Counted from the first letter of the stretch, positions 33,296-41,680 are shown. The stretch: DNA of 64,000 nt from Streptomyces sp. NBC_01288 (GCF_035982055.1 NZ_CP108427.1:8059001-8123000), one strand, 5' to 3'. Numbers and translations are program-made. The notes: generated by a model from the letters alone, not told the origin.

Positions 33296-33769
33296 TCAGC
33301 CCGACCTGTCCGTGCTCTCCCACACCGCCTCCAGATCCTGGCACCGCACGGTGATGCTCGCGTCGGTGAGCGCGATCTCGTGCACGCACCCGCCGTCCTC
33401 GTCCGGCAGGATCTCGTCGAGGAGCACGGTGTCGACCAGCATCCAGTCGATGGAGTGCTCATAGTCGATGGAGAAGCGCGTCACCCCTGAATAGCTGATG
33501 CGCAGGCCGGAGTCGTGCTTGAACTTGTTGGGCGCGAACTCCAGGACCAGCCCGCCGCTCTTGTCGGTGGCGAGATGGACGCCGGCCAGTTCCAGATCCT
33601 TCACACAGCGGATGGCGCCCGCGATGTCGTAGTGCCCGGGGTCGGTGGCGAAGGACAGGGCGCCCGGGGGCAGTTGGGCGCGCAGGCGCGGCAGCTCCGC
33701 CAGGTAGGGGTGCGCATCCAAACGGAAACCGGGCGTCTCGGGATCCCAGTCCGCCTCGACGAATTTCAT
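33296..33769 (-). CDS. Small conserved-looking protein of unknown function
   Basis: 157 aa, not recognised. Soluble, acidic, no signal peptide. The start 'MKFVEADWDPETPGF', the middle 'FAPNKFKHDSGLRISYSGVTRFSIDYE' and the end 'HEIALTDASITVRCQDLEAVW' suggest a small alpha/beta protein, perhaps an immunity-type protein. AAGG lies upstream of ATG 33769. Codon use is typical. It is convergent with the PL9-like gene and alone in its transcription unit. Confidence 0.7.
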   Translation of the reverse strand: MKFVEADWDPETPGFRLDAHPYLAELPRLRAQLPPGALSFATDPGHYDIAGAIRCVKDLELAGVHLATDKSGGLVLEFAPNKFKHDSGLRISYSGVTRFSIDYEHSIDWMLVDTVLLDEILPDEDGGCVHEIALTDASITVRCQDLEAVWESTDRSG

Positions 33770-34099
33770 GGACAACCTTCCTGGCCTCGTCCTCAACGCT
33801 CACCGGCACTGTCCGATTTCGCGCCCTTCACTTCGGTGAACGTCCAGGCGATCGGCCAACGGCTCGCAGGAGGCGCCGAACTCCTTGCCCCGTTTGTCGT
33901 TCGTTCCCTCGTTCGCAGTCGCGTCCACGACGGTAGGGGAAGCCCGTCAAGGGAAGGTCAAGTGTGGCCCATGGGCGGGTAATTGCCCGCCCTATGGATT
34001 GCGTATCGATCGGATAACGCTCCTCGCGTCGAGCGCGTGATGCGCGTAGACAGTCCCTGACCTGGTGCATCACCCATCGGAACCAGATCCGGAGATTCC
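33770..34099. other. Gene-free gap with a dyad before the phosphatase gene
   Basis: About 330 bp without a gene. GGGCGGG (33973-33979) and CCCGCCC (33986-33992) form a 7-bp inverted repeat around TAATTG, extendable with CCAT/ATGG outside. The AT-rich stretch that follows (TATGGATTGCGTATCG, 33993-34008) is a likely promoter for the phosphatase, so the dyad may be an operator such as a nutrient- or phosphate-responsive site. Confidence 0.45.
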
Positions 34100-34891
34100 A
34101 TGCGGAAGTCCCTTAGAGCGGCCGCCCTCGGCGCCGCCTGTGTCGTCGCCGGTGCCGCCCTGTACGGCAGTGGCGTCGCCACCGCCGGCCAGTCGACGGC
34201 GAACTCGACGCACGAGCCGTACAACATCGGCCTGTTGACGAAGGACATCGACACCTACTACGGCACCACGCTCGACAGCAGCGGCGTGTACCAGGCCTCG
34301 GCGACCAGCCCGTACGCCAAGGACCTGGCGCGCATCGACGCGTCGGCCAAGAAGTACATCGACGAGGCCGTCCACAAGCACCACAAGGGCGCCAAGCCGG
34401 CGGTCGTCTTCGACATCGACGACACGCTGCTGCTCAGCCTCGACTACGAGAAGAAGAACAACTACGGCTACAGCTCGGCCACTTGGGCCGCCTACGTCGC
34501 CCAGGCCAACCGCCCGGAGGTCTTCGGCACCCCCGAGCTGGTCAAGTACGCCGCGTCCAAGGGCGTCACGGTGTTCTACAACTCGGGTCTCGGCGAGGCG
34601 CAGCGCACCTACGCGGTCGACAACCTGAAGAAGGTCGGCGCCGACGTCAACCTCGACGCCGACCACATGTTCCTCAAGAACACGGCCAACCCGCCGTCGT
34701 ACCTGAGCGGTTGCGCGACCGCCGGGACCTGGACCTGCACCACCGTGCAGTACAAGTCCGGTACCCGGAAGCACATCGAGGACCTCGGGTACAACATCAT
34801 CGCCAACTTCGGCGACCAGTACTCGGACCTCGACGGGGGCTACGCCGACAAGACGTACAAGATCCCGAACCCGACCTACTTCGTCAGCTGA
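34100..34891 (+). CDS. Secreted HAD-superfamily acid phosphatase (class B-like)
   Basis: 263 aa. The signal peptide (1-30, 'LGAACVVAGAALYGSGVATAG') indicates export. The phosphatase motif I is FDIDDTL with nucleophile D105 and D107. 'VTVFYNSGLGEAQR' is the motif II region, where 'SGL' replaces the usual serine/threonine-glycine-arginine. The conserved lysine is probably in 'YKSGTRKHIEDLGY', and 'NFGDQYSDLDGG' is motif III/IV. It releases phosphate from external phosphomonoesters. It ends 3 bp from the convergent GH43 gene. Confidence 0.85.
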   Translation: MRKSLRAAALGAACVVAGAALYGSGVATAGQSTANSTHEPYNIGLLTKDIDTYYGTTLDSSGVYQASATSPYAKDLARIDASAKKYIDEAVHKHHKGAKPAVVFDIDDTLLLSLDYEKKNNYGYSSATWAAYVAQANRPEVFGTPELVKYAASKGVTVFYNSGLGEAQRTYAVDNLKKVGADVNLDADHMFLKNTANPPSYLSGCATAGTWTCTTVQYKSGTRKHIEDLGYNIIANFGDQYSDLDGGYADKTYKIPNPTYFVS

Positions 34892-34894
34892 TCC

Positions 34895-37006
34895 TCACCG
34901 GCTGATCTGCACGGGTCCGACCGACCCGAGGGTGGGCACCACCGGCCGGATCGTCCCGTCCGCCGCGAACCGCAGGCGGTCGATCGTGGTCTCCCGGTGC
35001 GTGCCGTCCCCACCAGGTTTTCCTGGCCCGTTCAGGGCGAACCGGTGATAGACGATGTACCAGTCGTCGGTCCCCGGCGCGTTCACCACGGAGTGGTGGC
35101 CGGTGCCCAGGATGCCGTACTCGGGGCTCTTGGACAGAATTGTGCCCCGCTCGGTCCACGGACCGAGCGGGGACGGTCCCGTCGCGTAGGCCACGTGGTA
35201 GTTCTCGCTGCGGGTGTCGTCCTCGGACCACATGAAGTAGTAAGTCCCTTTGCGTTTCACCACGAAGGACCCCTCACGGAAGTCGCCCGCCGTGATGTCC
35301 TCCACCTTCGTCGCGTCGTACGACGTCATGTCGTCGTTCAACGGCACCACGTACGCGTGCCCGTTGCCCCAGTAGAGATACGACTGCCCGTCGTCGTCCG
35401 TGAAGACGGCCGGGTCGATCATCTGCCCGCTCAGTGAACCCCCCTTCGCCACAAGGGGTTTGCCGAGCGCGTCCTTGAACGGGCCCGCGGGCGAGTCCGC
35501 CACCGCGACCCCGATCTGCTGCTCGGCGCAGAAGTAGAAGTAGTACTTCCCGTCGCGTTCCGCGATCGCCGGCGCCCATGCGTTCTTGTCGGCCCAGGAG
35601 ACGTCCGGCCCCAGATCGAGGACGACTCCGTGGTCCCGCCAGTGGACCAAGTCCCTTGAGGAGTACGCCTTGAAGCTCGTCCCGCCCCAGCCCGCGTAGC
35701 CGTCGCTCGTCGGGTAGATCCAGTACTGGCCGTCGAGATAGTGCACGTCCGGGTCGGCGGTCAGCCCCGGCAGCACGGGACTTCGCGTCGGCACCGCCTC
35801 CACCGTCCAGGTCCGGCTCGTCCCGTCCGCCGCCGTCACCGTGTACGACCGCGGCTCACGGAAGTCGCGTCGCGCACCGGAGGGCGGGCTGACCTTCGCG
35901 CCCGCGCCGATCGCGAGGGCCGGCGCCAAGTGCCGCAGATCCGCGCGAGGTTGCATCGGCAGCACGACCTTCGCCGAGGCCTCCGTGACGACCGCGTACC
36001 CCTCCTGCCCGTGCGCCGTCGCGTCAACGACCGACGTCGGCGTCGCCGGATACGCGGCAAGCAGCCGGTCGTACTCCGCCTGCGTCACCGGAAGTACCGT
36101 GCCGTGCCGGGGACTCGCGGGGAGTTGGTAGTCGGTGGACGGGGTCCAGTCGCCGGAGTCGAGGTCGGTGGTCTCGAAGGGGACGTAGCCGCGCAGCCCG
36201 TACTCGTCGACGAACAGGTACCACTTCTTCTCGGTGTTGGACTTGAACACCGTCGGGCCCTCGCCGCGCTCGATCGCACCGCTGCCGATGCACTCCGAGA
36301 CGAAGTCGTACGACGTGGAGGTCAGCGAGGTCGACTTCTCGCCGGTGATGAACTTCGAGCAGGGGGAGCTGGAGGACGGGTCGCGTTCGTCCTTGGTGTA
36401 GCGGTAGTAAGTGCCCTTGTCCTTCACGACAGTCGAGTCGATGACGGAGTAACCCGGGTCGTTCCAGACCTTCGGGTCGCTGAAGGTGCGGAAGTCCTTC
36501 GTCGTCGCGTACATCATGCGGTTGTACGTCGAGCCGGTGTGGCCGGGGTCGTCGTCGGCGTACAGCTTCGACGCCCAGAAGACGACGTACTCACCGAGCG
36601 AGTCGTCCCAATAGGCCTCCGGCGCCCAGGTGTTGCCCGCGGTGTCCGGGGCCACCTTCACCAGCCGCTGGTCGGTCCAGTGGACCAGGTCGGTCGACTC
36701 CCAGATCATCACGGACCTGCTGCCGTGCCGCTGGACGTCGTCCCAACTCCCGCTGCTGTTCCGGTACATGCGCAGGTCGGTGGCGACCAGATAGAACTTG
36801 TCGCCCTTGGGGGAGCGGATCACGAACGGGTCGCGCAGCCCCTTCTCCCCGATCGTCGACGTCAGTACCGGCTTGCCCTGGTTCAACTCCCGCCAGTGCA
36901 AAGGGTCGTTGCCCCGGCTGAGGGCGTAGCGGATCTGTTCGCCGTCGGCGGTGCCCTCGCCGGTGAAGTAGGCGAAGAGGTAGCCGGCGTACCGGGGATG
37001 GGTCAC
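34895..37006 (-). CDS. Large two-lobed GH43-family protein
   Basis: 703 aa. A first GH43-like propeller (residues about 1-300; 'YLFAYFTGEG', 'GLRDPFVIRSPKGDKFYLVATD', 'WAPEAYWDD') is followed by a short Ig-like linker domain (about 320-410; 'SYTVTAADGTSRTWTVEAV') and a second GH43 propeller (about 415-703; 'DPDVHYLDGQYWIYPTSD', 'NAWAPAIAERDGKYYFYFCAEQ', 'GQMIDPAVFTDDDGQSYLYWG'). Likely an arabinanase, arabinofuranosidase or galactanase. GTG 37006 has GGAG 8 bases upstream. No signal peptide is visible; the open frame continues upstream to 37168 but there encodes the dispersed repeat. Either it acts in the cell or its secretion signal has been lost. Confidence 0.8.
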   Translation of the reverse strand: MTHPRYAGYLFAYFTGEGTADGEQIRYALSRGNDPLHWRELNQGKPVLTSTIGEKGLRDPFVIRSPKGDKFYLVATDLRMYRNSSGSWDDVQRHGSRSVMIWESTDLVHWTDQRLVKVAPDTAGNTWAPEAYWDDSLGEYVVFWASKLYADDDPGHTGSTYNRMMYATTKDFRTFSDPKVWNDPGYSVIDSTVVKDKGTYYRYTKDERDPSSSSPCSKFITGEKSTSLTSTSYDFVSECIGSGAIERGEGPTVFKSNTEKKWYLFVDEYGLRGYVPFETTDLDSGDWTPSTDYQLPASPRHGTVLPVTQAEYDRLLAAYPATPTSVVDATAHGQEGYAVVTEASAKVVLPMQPRADLRHLAPALAIGAGAKVSPPSGARRDFREPRSYTVTAADGTSRTWTVEAVPTRSPVLPGLTADPDVHYLDGQYWIYPTSDGYAGWGGTSFKAYSSRDLVHWRDHGVVLDLGPDVSWADKNAWAPAIAERDGKYYFYFCAEQQIGVAVADSPAGPFKDALGKPLVAKGGSLSGQMIDPAVFTDDDGQSYLYWGNGHAYVVPLNDDMTSYDATKVEDITAGDFREGSFVVKRKGTYYFMWSEDDTRSENYHVAYATGPSPLGPWTERGTILSKSPEYGILGTGHHSVVNAPGTDDWYIVYHRFALNGPGKPGGDGTHRETTIDRLRFAADGTIRPVVPTLGSVGPVQISR

Positions 37007-37070
37007 GGGCGGTGCTCCAGATTGCGGCCTGAACGGAACTGGTTGACGCCGGTGAGGCGCAGTGCCCTTG

Positions 37071-37100
37071 AGGGGCGCGGGGAACTGCGCGACCAGCCAC
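37071..37100 (-). repeat. Dispersed Streptomyces intergenic repeat, copy 2
   Basis: Thirty bases on the minus strand match copy 1 from GTGGCTGG to GCCCCT. Unlike the other copies it lies between divergent genes, 65 bp upstream of the GH43 start, and extends the open frame of that gene backwards. Confidence 0.85.
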
Positions 37101-37247
37101 GATGGTGCCGCAGACGATCGACGGCATATCGCGGCTCTTCCAGCGGAGCTGTGCCTTCGGAGTGTCACCAGCGAGGTCGCGGTGCGTCAATCGGTGCGGG
37201 TGGGACCAGGCGAATCGAAAGTTTCGCCCCTTGCCCCGTGCTTTTCC

Positions 37248-37327
37248 CGTGCCCGCGGCAACCCTTCCCGGCCACGGCGGCGACCAGTGATCAGAAACGG
37301 GCCGGGGCGGCCCCTCCGGCCCGTTTC
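37248..37327 (+). promoter_or_regulatory. Structured leader of the second PL9-like gene with a conserved motif
   Basis: CGGCAACCCTT at 37256-37266 followed by GGCGGCGACCAG at 37276-37287 matches the leader of the rhamnogalacturonan lyase gene (minus strand 48046-48016: CGGCAACCCTT then GGTGGCGACAAG) in sequence and spacing. CCGTG just before and CACGG inside could pair to close the element. Directly downstream, GAAACGGGCCGG (37294-37305) and CCGGCCCGTTTC (37316-37327) form a perfect 12-bp stem, 31 bp before the start codon. The layout is that of a sensor plus expression hairpin, but I cannot assign a known RNA family. Confidence 0.55.
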
Positions 37328-37358
37328 GTCCTCGTCATCCAGGAAAGGAACCAACGCC

Positions 37359-38513
37359 GTGCGTACGAGCACCGGACGCCACCGCAGGACCCGCACCTTC
37401 TCGATCGCCGCCGCGGTGGCCGTCGCCGCGGGGGCGGGCGGCGTCTACCTCGGCCTCAACAGCGGTGGCGCGCAAGCCGCTTCGTCGACGGTCACCGTGT
37501 CCACCACCGCCCAGCTGGAGTCGGCCGTCGCCAACGCCACGGCGGGCACGGTCATCCAGGTCAGGGCAGGCACCTACACCCCGGCCGCGACCCTCAAGTC
37601 CACGGCGAACGGCACCGGTTCGGCCCGCATCACCTTGCAGGCGTACGGCACGGAGAAGGTGAAGATCGACGGCTCCAAGCTGCCCGCGGGCCAGTGGCTG
37701 GCCGGTATCTACGGCGACTACTGGACGGTCCAGAACCTCACCTTCCAGAACTCCCCCGCACAGGGCTTCGTAGCCACCTCCTCGATCGGCGGCATCTTCA
37801 AAAACCTGGTGACCGCGAACAACGGCGACTCAGGCTTCACCCTGCGCGGCGACGGCACCACCAACAACCTCGTCCAGAACCTGGACAGTTACGGCAACTA
37901 CGACGCCGCCGGGCACGGCCAGAACGCCGACGGCATCGCCATCAAGTTCGGCTCCGGCACCGGCAACAAGGTCACCGGCGCCCGCCTCTACAACAACTCG
38001 GACGACGGCCTCGACCTCTGGCAGTTCTCCTCACCGGTCACCATCGAACACTCCTGGGCCTTCGGCAACGGCAAGAACCGCTGGAACGACTCCGCCTTCG
38101 AAGGCAACGGCAACGGCTTCAAGCTCGGCGGCGGAGGCGTCTCGGTCGCCCACGTCGTCAACGACAACGCGGCTTGGGACAACACCCTCAACGGCTTCAC
38201 CGAGAACTCCAACACGGGCGCGATCATCCTCAACCGCAACACCGCCTACGCCAACACTGAGGCAGGCTTCTTCTTCGCCACGAGCAAGTCCCGCCTGGCT
38301 CGGAACCTCTCCGTCGGCAACAAGGGCGGCCTGGACAAGCTCGGTTCGTCGGCGGTGTCCGCGGCGAACAACTGGGACAGCGGGGTGGCTACTCCGTCTT
38401 TCAAGTCGACGGACGCGACTACGGCGTACGGGGCGCGGTCGTCGAGCGGGACGCTGCCGTCGACGACGTTTCTCACGACGGGGTCCTCGACTGTCGGGGC
38501 GACGATGGACTGA
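37359..38513 (+). CDS. Secreted pectate lyase, PL9-like beta-helix, second copy
   Basis: 384 aa paralogue of the protein at 32128-33240. An arginine-rich start (RTSTGRHRRTRTFS) leads into the signal core 'IAAAVAVAAGAGGVYLGLNSGGAQAA'. All PL9 landmarks are kept ('GQNADGIAIKFGSG', 'YNNSDDGLDLWQF', 'GNGNGFKLGGGG'). GTG 37359 has AGGAAAGGA upstream. The preceding leader contains the shared motif and a strong hairpin, so expression may be controlled after initiation. The first copy lacks this leader. Confidence 0.86.
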   Translation: MRTSTGRHRRTRTFSIAAAVAVAAGAGGVYLGLNSGGAQAASSTVTVSTTAQLESAVANATAGTVIQVRAGTYTPAATLKSTANGTGSARITLQAYGTEKVKIDGSKLPAGQWLAGIYGDYWTVQNLTFQNSPAQGFVATSSIGGIFKNLVTANNGDSGFTLRGDGTTNNLVQNLDSYGNYDAAGHGQNADGIAIKFGSGTGNKVTGARLYNNSDDGLDLWQFSSPVTIEHSWAFGNGKNRWNDSAFEGNGNGFKLGGGGVSVAHVVNDNAAWDNTLNGFTENSNTGAIILNRNTAYANTEAGFFFATSKSRLARNLSVGNKGGLDKLGSSAVSAANNWDSGVATPSFKSTDATTAYGARSSSGTLPSTTFLTTGSSTVGATMD

Positions 38514-38719
38514 CGTGCCTTGCCCCGAACCCCCACCCCGTACTGACGATCCAATACGTCACCAGGGGGAGGGGCCACGGCACAGGACGTCGCGCCGAAG
38601 CGTCTGACGATCCGGCGCGACTTCGACCTCTGGGGAGCTTTGAGCGCTGGGGTTACGCCGGTCCGAAGTCGAGTCCGGTCTTGGCCACGAGCCCCTCGCT
38701 GAAGCCTGGGCGATATTGC
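38514..38719. other. Gene-free stretch after the second PL9-like gene
   Basis: No gene recognised. On the minus strand a 22-codon frame (ATG at 38721, directly abutting the large hairpin) could encode a small peptide ending GLDFGPA, with no evidence of translation. Confidence 0.35.
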
Positions 38720-38761
38720 ATGCCGAACCCCCCGCTGCACTGGCAGCGGGGGGTTCGGCAT
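38720..38761. terminator. Very strong 19-bp hairpin
   Basis: ATGCCGAACCCCCCGCTGC (38720-38738) and its exact reverse complement (38743-38761) are separated by an ACTG tetraloop. The stem is longer than any other in the window. It sits 206 bp after the PL9-like gene and 137 bp before the next gene, so it is best explained as a terminator or transcription insulator. Confidence 0.75.
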
Positions 38762-38898
38762 CATGCGTACGTGGTGGCGCGCGGATACTGGGCGGCGGCG
38801 AAGGCCGCGGGCGGCTGAATCGCGCAGCGACGGCAACCTTGCCGCCCTGTCGATGGTCCATTGTGTGTATTTGGCATCGTCGACGTGCGAGGGGACCT

Positions 38899-39468
38899 AT
38901 GAAGCGGGTGCTGCGGAAGGCGGAGATATTGCTGCTGACGGCGATCCTGAAAGTCGATCGGTCTCTCGGCATGGGCAAGAGGCACGGGCCTCCGGCGCGC
39001 ATCGCGGTTCGCGTCGCCAGCCGCCCGCTGCGCTCCGCGGCTGTCCTGGCTGTGCCACTCGCGGCGCTGGGCGGCATGACCTTCGGGGCATTCACCGACT
39101 GGACGCGTTTCTTGCAGGCGGTCTTGGTGGGCGCTGGGATGACGCTGTTCTTCGCACTGTTCCTGCGGTTGGAGCGCCTGGCTCAACTGCACTACGAGCG
39201 CGTCGGCTACGACCCCGTCGCCCCTCCGCCCGTCGCCCCTCTGCCCGCGCACCGTCCGCGTCCCGGCGGGCTCGGGCGGGGCCTCGCAATCCTGTGTGCG
39301 AGCTGGGGCGTGATGTCGGTGGTCTTCTGGAGTCTGGAAAGAGCCAAAGGCACTCCGGTCAGTTGGCTCTTCACCGGGGTCTTCATAGGGCTGGTGCTAC
39401 TGGGCTCAGTCGGGGCCCACTACTTGGTGGAGCGGAAAAGGCAGCGGGCGCGCCCGCCGACCAGCTAG
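38899..39468 (+). CDS. Small integral membrane protein of unknown function
   Basis: 189 aa. About four hydrophobic segments (around residues 45-65, 70-92, 130-150, 155-175), a basic N-terminus (MKRVLRKAEILLLTAILKV) and a proline-rich loop (VAPPPVAPLPAHRPRPGG) in the middle. GAGGGG precedes ATG 38899. No family recognised. It is at the edge of the decayed zone and may be accessory. Confidence 0.6.
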   Translation: MKRVLRKAEILLLTAILKVDRSLGMGKRHGPPARIAVRVASRPLRSAAVLAVPLAALGGMTFGAFTDWTRFLQAVLVGAGMTLFFALFLRLERLAQLHYERVGYDPVAPPPVAPLPAHRPRPGGLGRGLAILCASWGVMSVVFWSLERAKGTPVSWLFTGVFIGLVLLGSVGAHYLVERKRQRARPPTS

Positions 39469-39579
39469 GTGTCGTTACTGACTTCGGCTCGTCAGGGTGA
39501 ACTCATGCGCTGGTCCTGCTGACCCAGCCTTTCCCGCACTCCCCGGTCTTCGCCGTGATGCCGGCCGAACTGCCCCTGG

Positions 39580-40087
39580 CGTAGGCCCAGAACACAGAGG
39601 AACGCCCTCCTTGGACCGGGGTCGGACACAGCCGCCGCCAGATCCGCATCGGGAAACGGTCGTACGCGGGGACGCCCCGATAGAACGGACGCGGCTTGTG
39701 CCACTCCACGCTCGGCATCGTGGGGGACTGCGCGAGCAGTTGGCTCCGCCGTGACAGGAGCCGGCGTTCCGTTGGCGCGGATTCGCTCACGCCGTGGACC
39801 GCCGCCGCGCCGGCGACATCAAGTCGTCCGGCAGGACCCGGGACACATACGTTCCCGTGCCCTGCCACCCTTCGATGCAGCCCTCGGCGAAAAGCTGTGT
39901 AGAGGGCGTTGAGCACCGTGTTCCGGGCGACGCCGAGCTGCTCCTGGAGGGCGCGGGAGGCCGGCAGGCGGGTCCCCGGCGGCAGTCGGCCGTCGAGGAC
40001 GGCCCCACGGAGCCGCCGGTACAACTGGATGTGGAGTGGCTGTTCGGAGCTCCGGTCAAGGTCGCCGTGGAGCGAGGTGATGTCCAT
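39580..40087 (-). pseudogene. Remnant of a MocR/PdxR-type GntR regulator
   Basis: From ATG 40087 the product begins as a GntR winged helix ('QPLHIQLYRRLRGAVLDGRLPPGTRLPASRAL', 'GVARNTVLNALYT'). It then shifts frame: the expected 'QLFAEGCIEGWQGTGTYVSRVLPDDL' continues in another frame (about 39800-39900). It returns to 'RRLLSRRSQLLAQSPTMPSVEWHKPRPFYRGVPAYDRFPMRIW', the start of the aminotransferase domain, and stops there. A complete MocR protein has about 450-480 residues, so most of the PLP domain is missing and at least two frameshifts are present. Confidence 0.75.
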
Positions 40088-40274
40088 GAGTGGCTCCCAT
40101 CGACTCACTGAACCCGTTCCTGCCCCCGGGACCACCCCAAGACAAGGTCACGTCCCGCGGCTGCCCACCGTGCCCACACGATGGCTCGGTGACCGGCTCA
40201 TCTCCCGGGGGTCCCCTCAACACGTTGCGGCGGTCAGGAACCATGCGGGGCTCTTGGGCACGCCCGATCGACCG

Positions 40275-41369
40275 TCAGGCCGTATCGGCGCGCGCGGCCA
40301 GAGCCTCCTTGTGGAGTGCGCGAGCGGACTCTATGAGCTTCGTGGCGTCGGGTCCCCACATCAGGCGGATGACGTAGCGCTCGAACGGCGGCTGCTGCAT
40401 CAGGTGCGCGATCGGCAGGAACGCCTTGCTCGCCAGCACGGACAGCGCCCCCTTGACCCGGCCGACGCCCATCGACCGGCGGGCCTTGGCCGACACCGCA
40501 CCCGTCATCGGGAACGAAGGAAGGGCATTGATCAGGAGCAGCGGCGGGATCAGCCTCAGATGCGAGATGTGGAAGTTTGTCATGCTGACCCGCATGACCT
40601 CCTTGAGGTAGTCCTTTCCGACGTCAGGCATGATCTTCGTGGTCGTGCTGGGAGCGAACAGGTCCGCGTACTTCTCGTACAGCGCGTTCATCTCGGTCAT
40701 GGTCGTCGGGATGTCTTCCTCGGGCGCCCCGACGAGGCGCGCGTAGGCGCCGACCTCTTTGATGTACTGGTCCCGCTTGGCGGGGCTCAGCCGGTGAGGC
40801 AGCCTGCCGTCGTGGAAGGCGAAGGCCTCGTACGCCCACAGCAACGGGTGCATCTCGGTGAGCGCGGCCCACATGGCGTCGCGGCCCTCGCTTGCCGCGT
40901 ACCCGCCCAGCTCGGGCTTGCCGATGTCGATGACATCGCCGGTGACCTTCTTGTGGATGTTGTGCAGGTGCTTCCACATGCGCTCGGCGGTCTCGGTGTC
41001 GCCTAGCCACATGGGCGCGTGCATACCGGAGTTGCGAGCCCCGCGGTCGTAGAGGTCGTAGAGGGTGACGGTGCCGTTGCGTGCCTTGACCGAGAGTGGA
41101 TCGCGGTCGCGCAGCCCGGCAATGATGGGCTTGTACGCGTTGGTCTGGATGAGAGCCTGCGCGGAGATCTCGAAGACGATCGACGCTGGGTGCAGCAGCA
41201 CTTCCCACACCATGCTCCCGGGCCCGAAGAGCCCGTAGTCGGGCGTGCCGTCCTCCTTGAGGGACTGGCCGGCGGGAACGGGTTCGCCGAAGCGCCGCCA
41301 CCGCATGGCGGTCCCGAGCATCTTCTCCTTGCTGACCCGATTGTCCTGGGTCTCCGTCGTCGCGCTCAT
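40275..41369 (-). CDS. Oxygenase MpaB-like family protein (DUF2236)
   Basis: 364 aa. The family includes the haem b oxygenases MpaB and latex-clearing protein. Typical segments are 'FGPGSMVWEVLLHPASIVFEISAQALIQT', 'RMWKHLHNIHKKVTGD' and 'MHPLLWAYEAFAFHDGRLPH'; the histidines in HNIHKKV and H-P-L-W are candidate haem ligands. No signal peptide. ATG 41369 has GAAGGGA upstream. A perfect ATTCCCGCGCGGGAAT palindrome 25 bp before the start matches the one in front of the intact TetR gene at 44.2 kb. Physiological substrate unknown. Confidence 0.82.
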   Translation of the reverse strand: MSATTETQDNRVSKEKMLGTAMRWRRFGEPVPAGQSLKEDGTPDYGLFGPGSMVWEVLLHPASIVFEISAQALIQTNAYKPIIAGLRDRDPLSVKARNGTVTLYDLYDRGARNSGMHAPMWLGDTETAERMWKHLHNIHKKVTGDVIDIGKPELGGYAASEGRDAMWAALTEMHPLLWAYEAFAFHDGRLPHRLSPAKRDQYIKEVGAYARLVGAPEEDIPTTMTEMNALYEKYADLFAPSTTTKIMPDVGKDYLKEVMRVSMTNFHISHLRLIPPLLLINALPSFPMTGAVSAKARRSMGVGRVKGALSVLASKAFLPIAHLMQQPPFERYVIRLMWGPDATKLIESARALHKEALAARADTA

Positions 41370-41393
41370 GGCAGTCCCTTCACTCGCGGCTTT

Positions 41394-41409
41394 ATTCCCG
41401 CGCGGGAAT
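41394..41409. promoter_or_regulatory. TetR-type operator of the MpaB-like gene
   Basis: ATTCCCGCGCGGGAAT is a perfect 16-bp palindrome. The form ATTCCCG-NN-CGGGAAT recurs at 44951-44966 before the TetR gene, so both are probably bound by that regulator (or were bound by the decayed TetR copy next to this one). Confidence 0.7.
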
Positions 41410-41429
41410 TACGTACTCGGACCGTACGC

Positions 41430-41680
41430 TCGCTGGAACGGGACAGTCAAGGTGCCTCGGGCAACCGTCGAGGTGGGGGCAAGCGTGAGGGGACAGGCCG
41501 CGCCCGGATCGGCACGTCCGCGCCCTGATGGGGCCCCGGCGGTGTCTATGCAGGCGGTGGCCGGCGGCCTCGGGGTCAACCGAAAGGCCGTCAATCATCG
41601 TGCACGGGTCCTCGGCGCACTTCTGCAGAGCGGGCGCATTGCCGACTCGGGCCGATCACTGCACAGGCGTCCACGACACG
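41430..41680 (+). pseudogene. Decayed copy of a TetR regulator
   Basis: Divergent from the MpaB-like gene. In one frame 'RDSQGASGNRRGGGKREG' matches the N-terminus 'MDSQVASGGRRGRGKRAG' of the intact TetR protein at 44.2 kb; in another frame 'MQAVAGGLGVNRKAVNHRARVLGALLQ' matches its HTH 'MQAVADDLGVDRKAINHHVRDLATLLQ'. Frameshifts separate the pieces and the ligand domain is not recognisable. Confidence 0.7.

Noticed and set aside
34895..37168. Longer GH43 product starting at 37168
   Set aside because: The extra N-terminal 54 residues translate the dispersed repeat and flanking DNA and form no signal peptide; GTG 37006 has a proper ribosome site.
35741..38260. 839-codon plus-strand open frame over the GH43 and PL9-like genes
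   Set aside because: Shadow of the antisense GH43 gene; valine/arginine-rich without domains.
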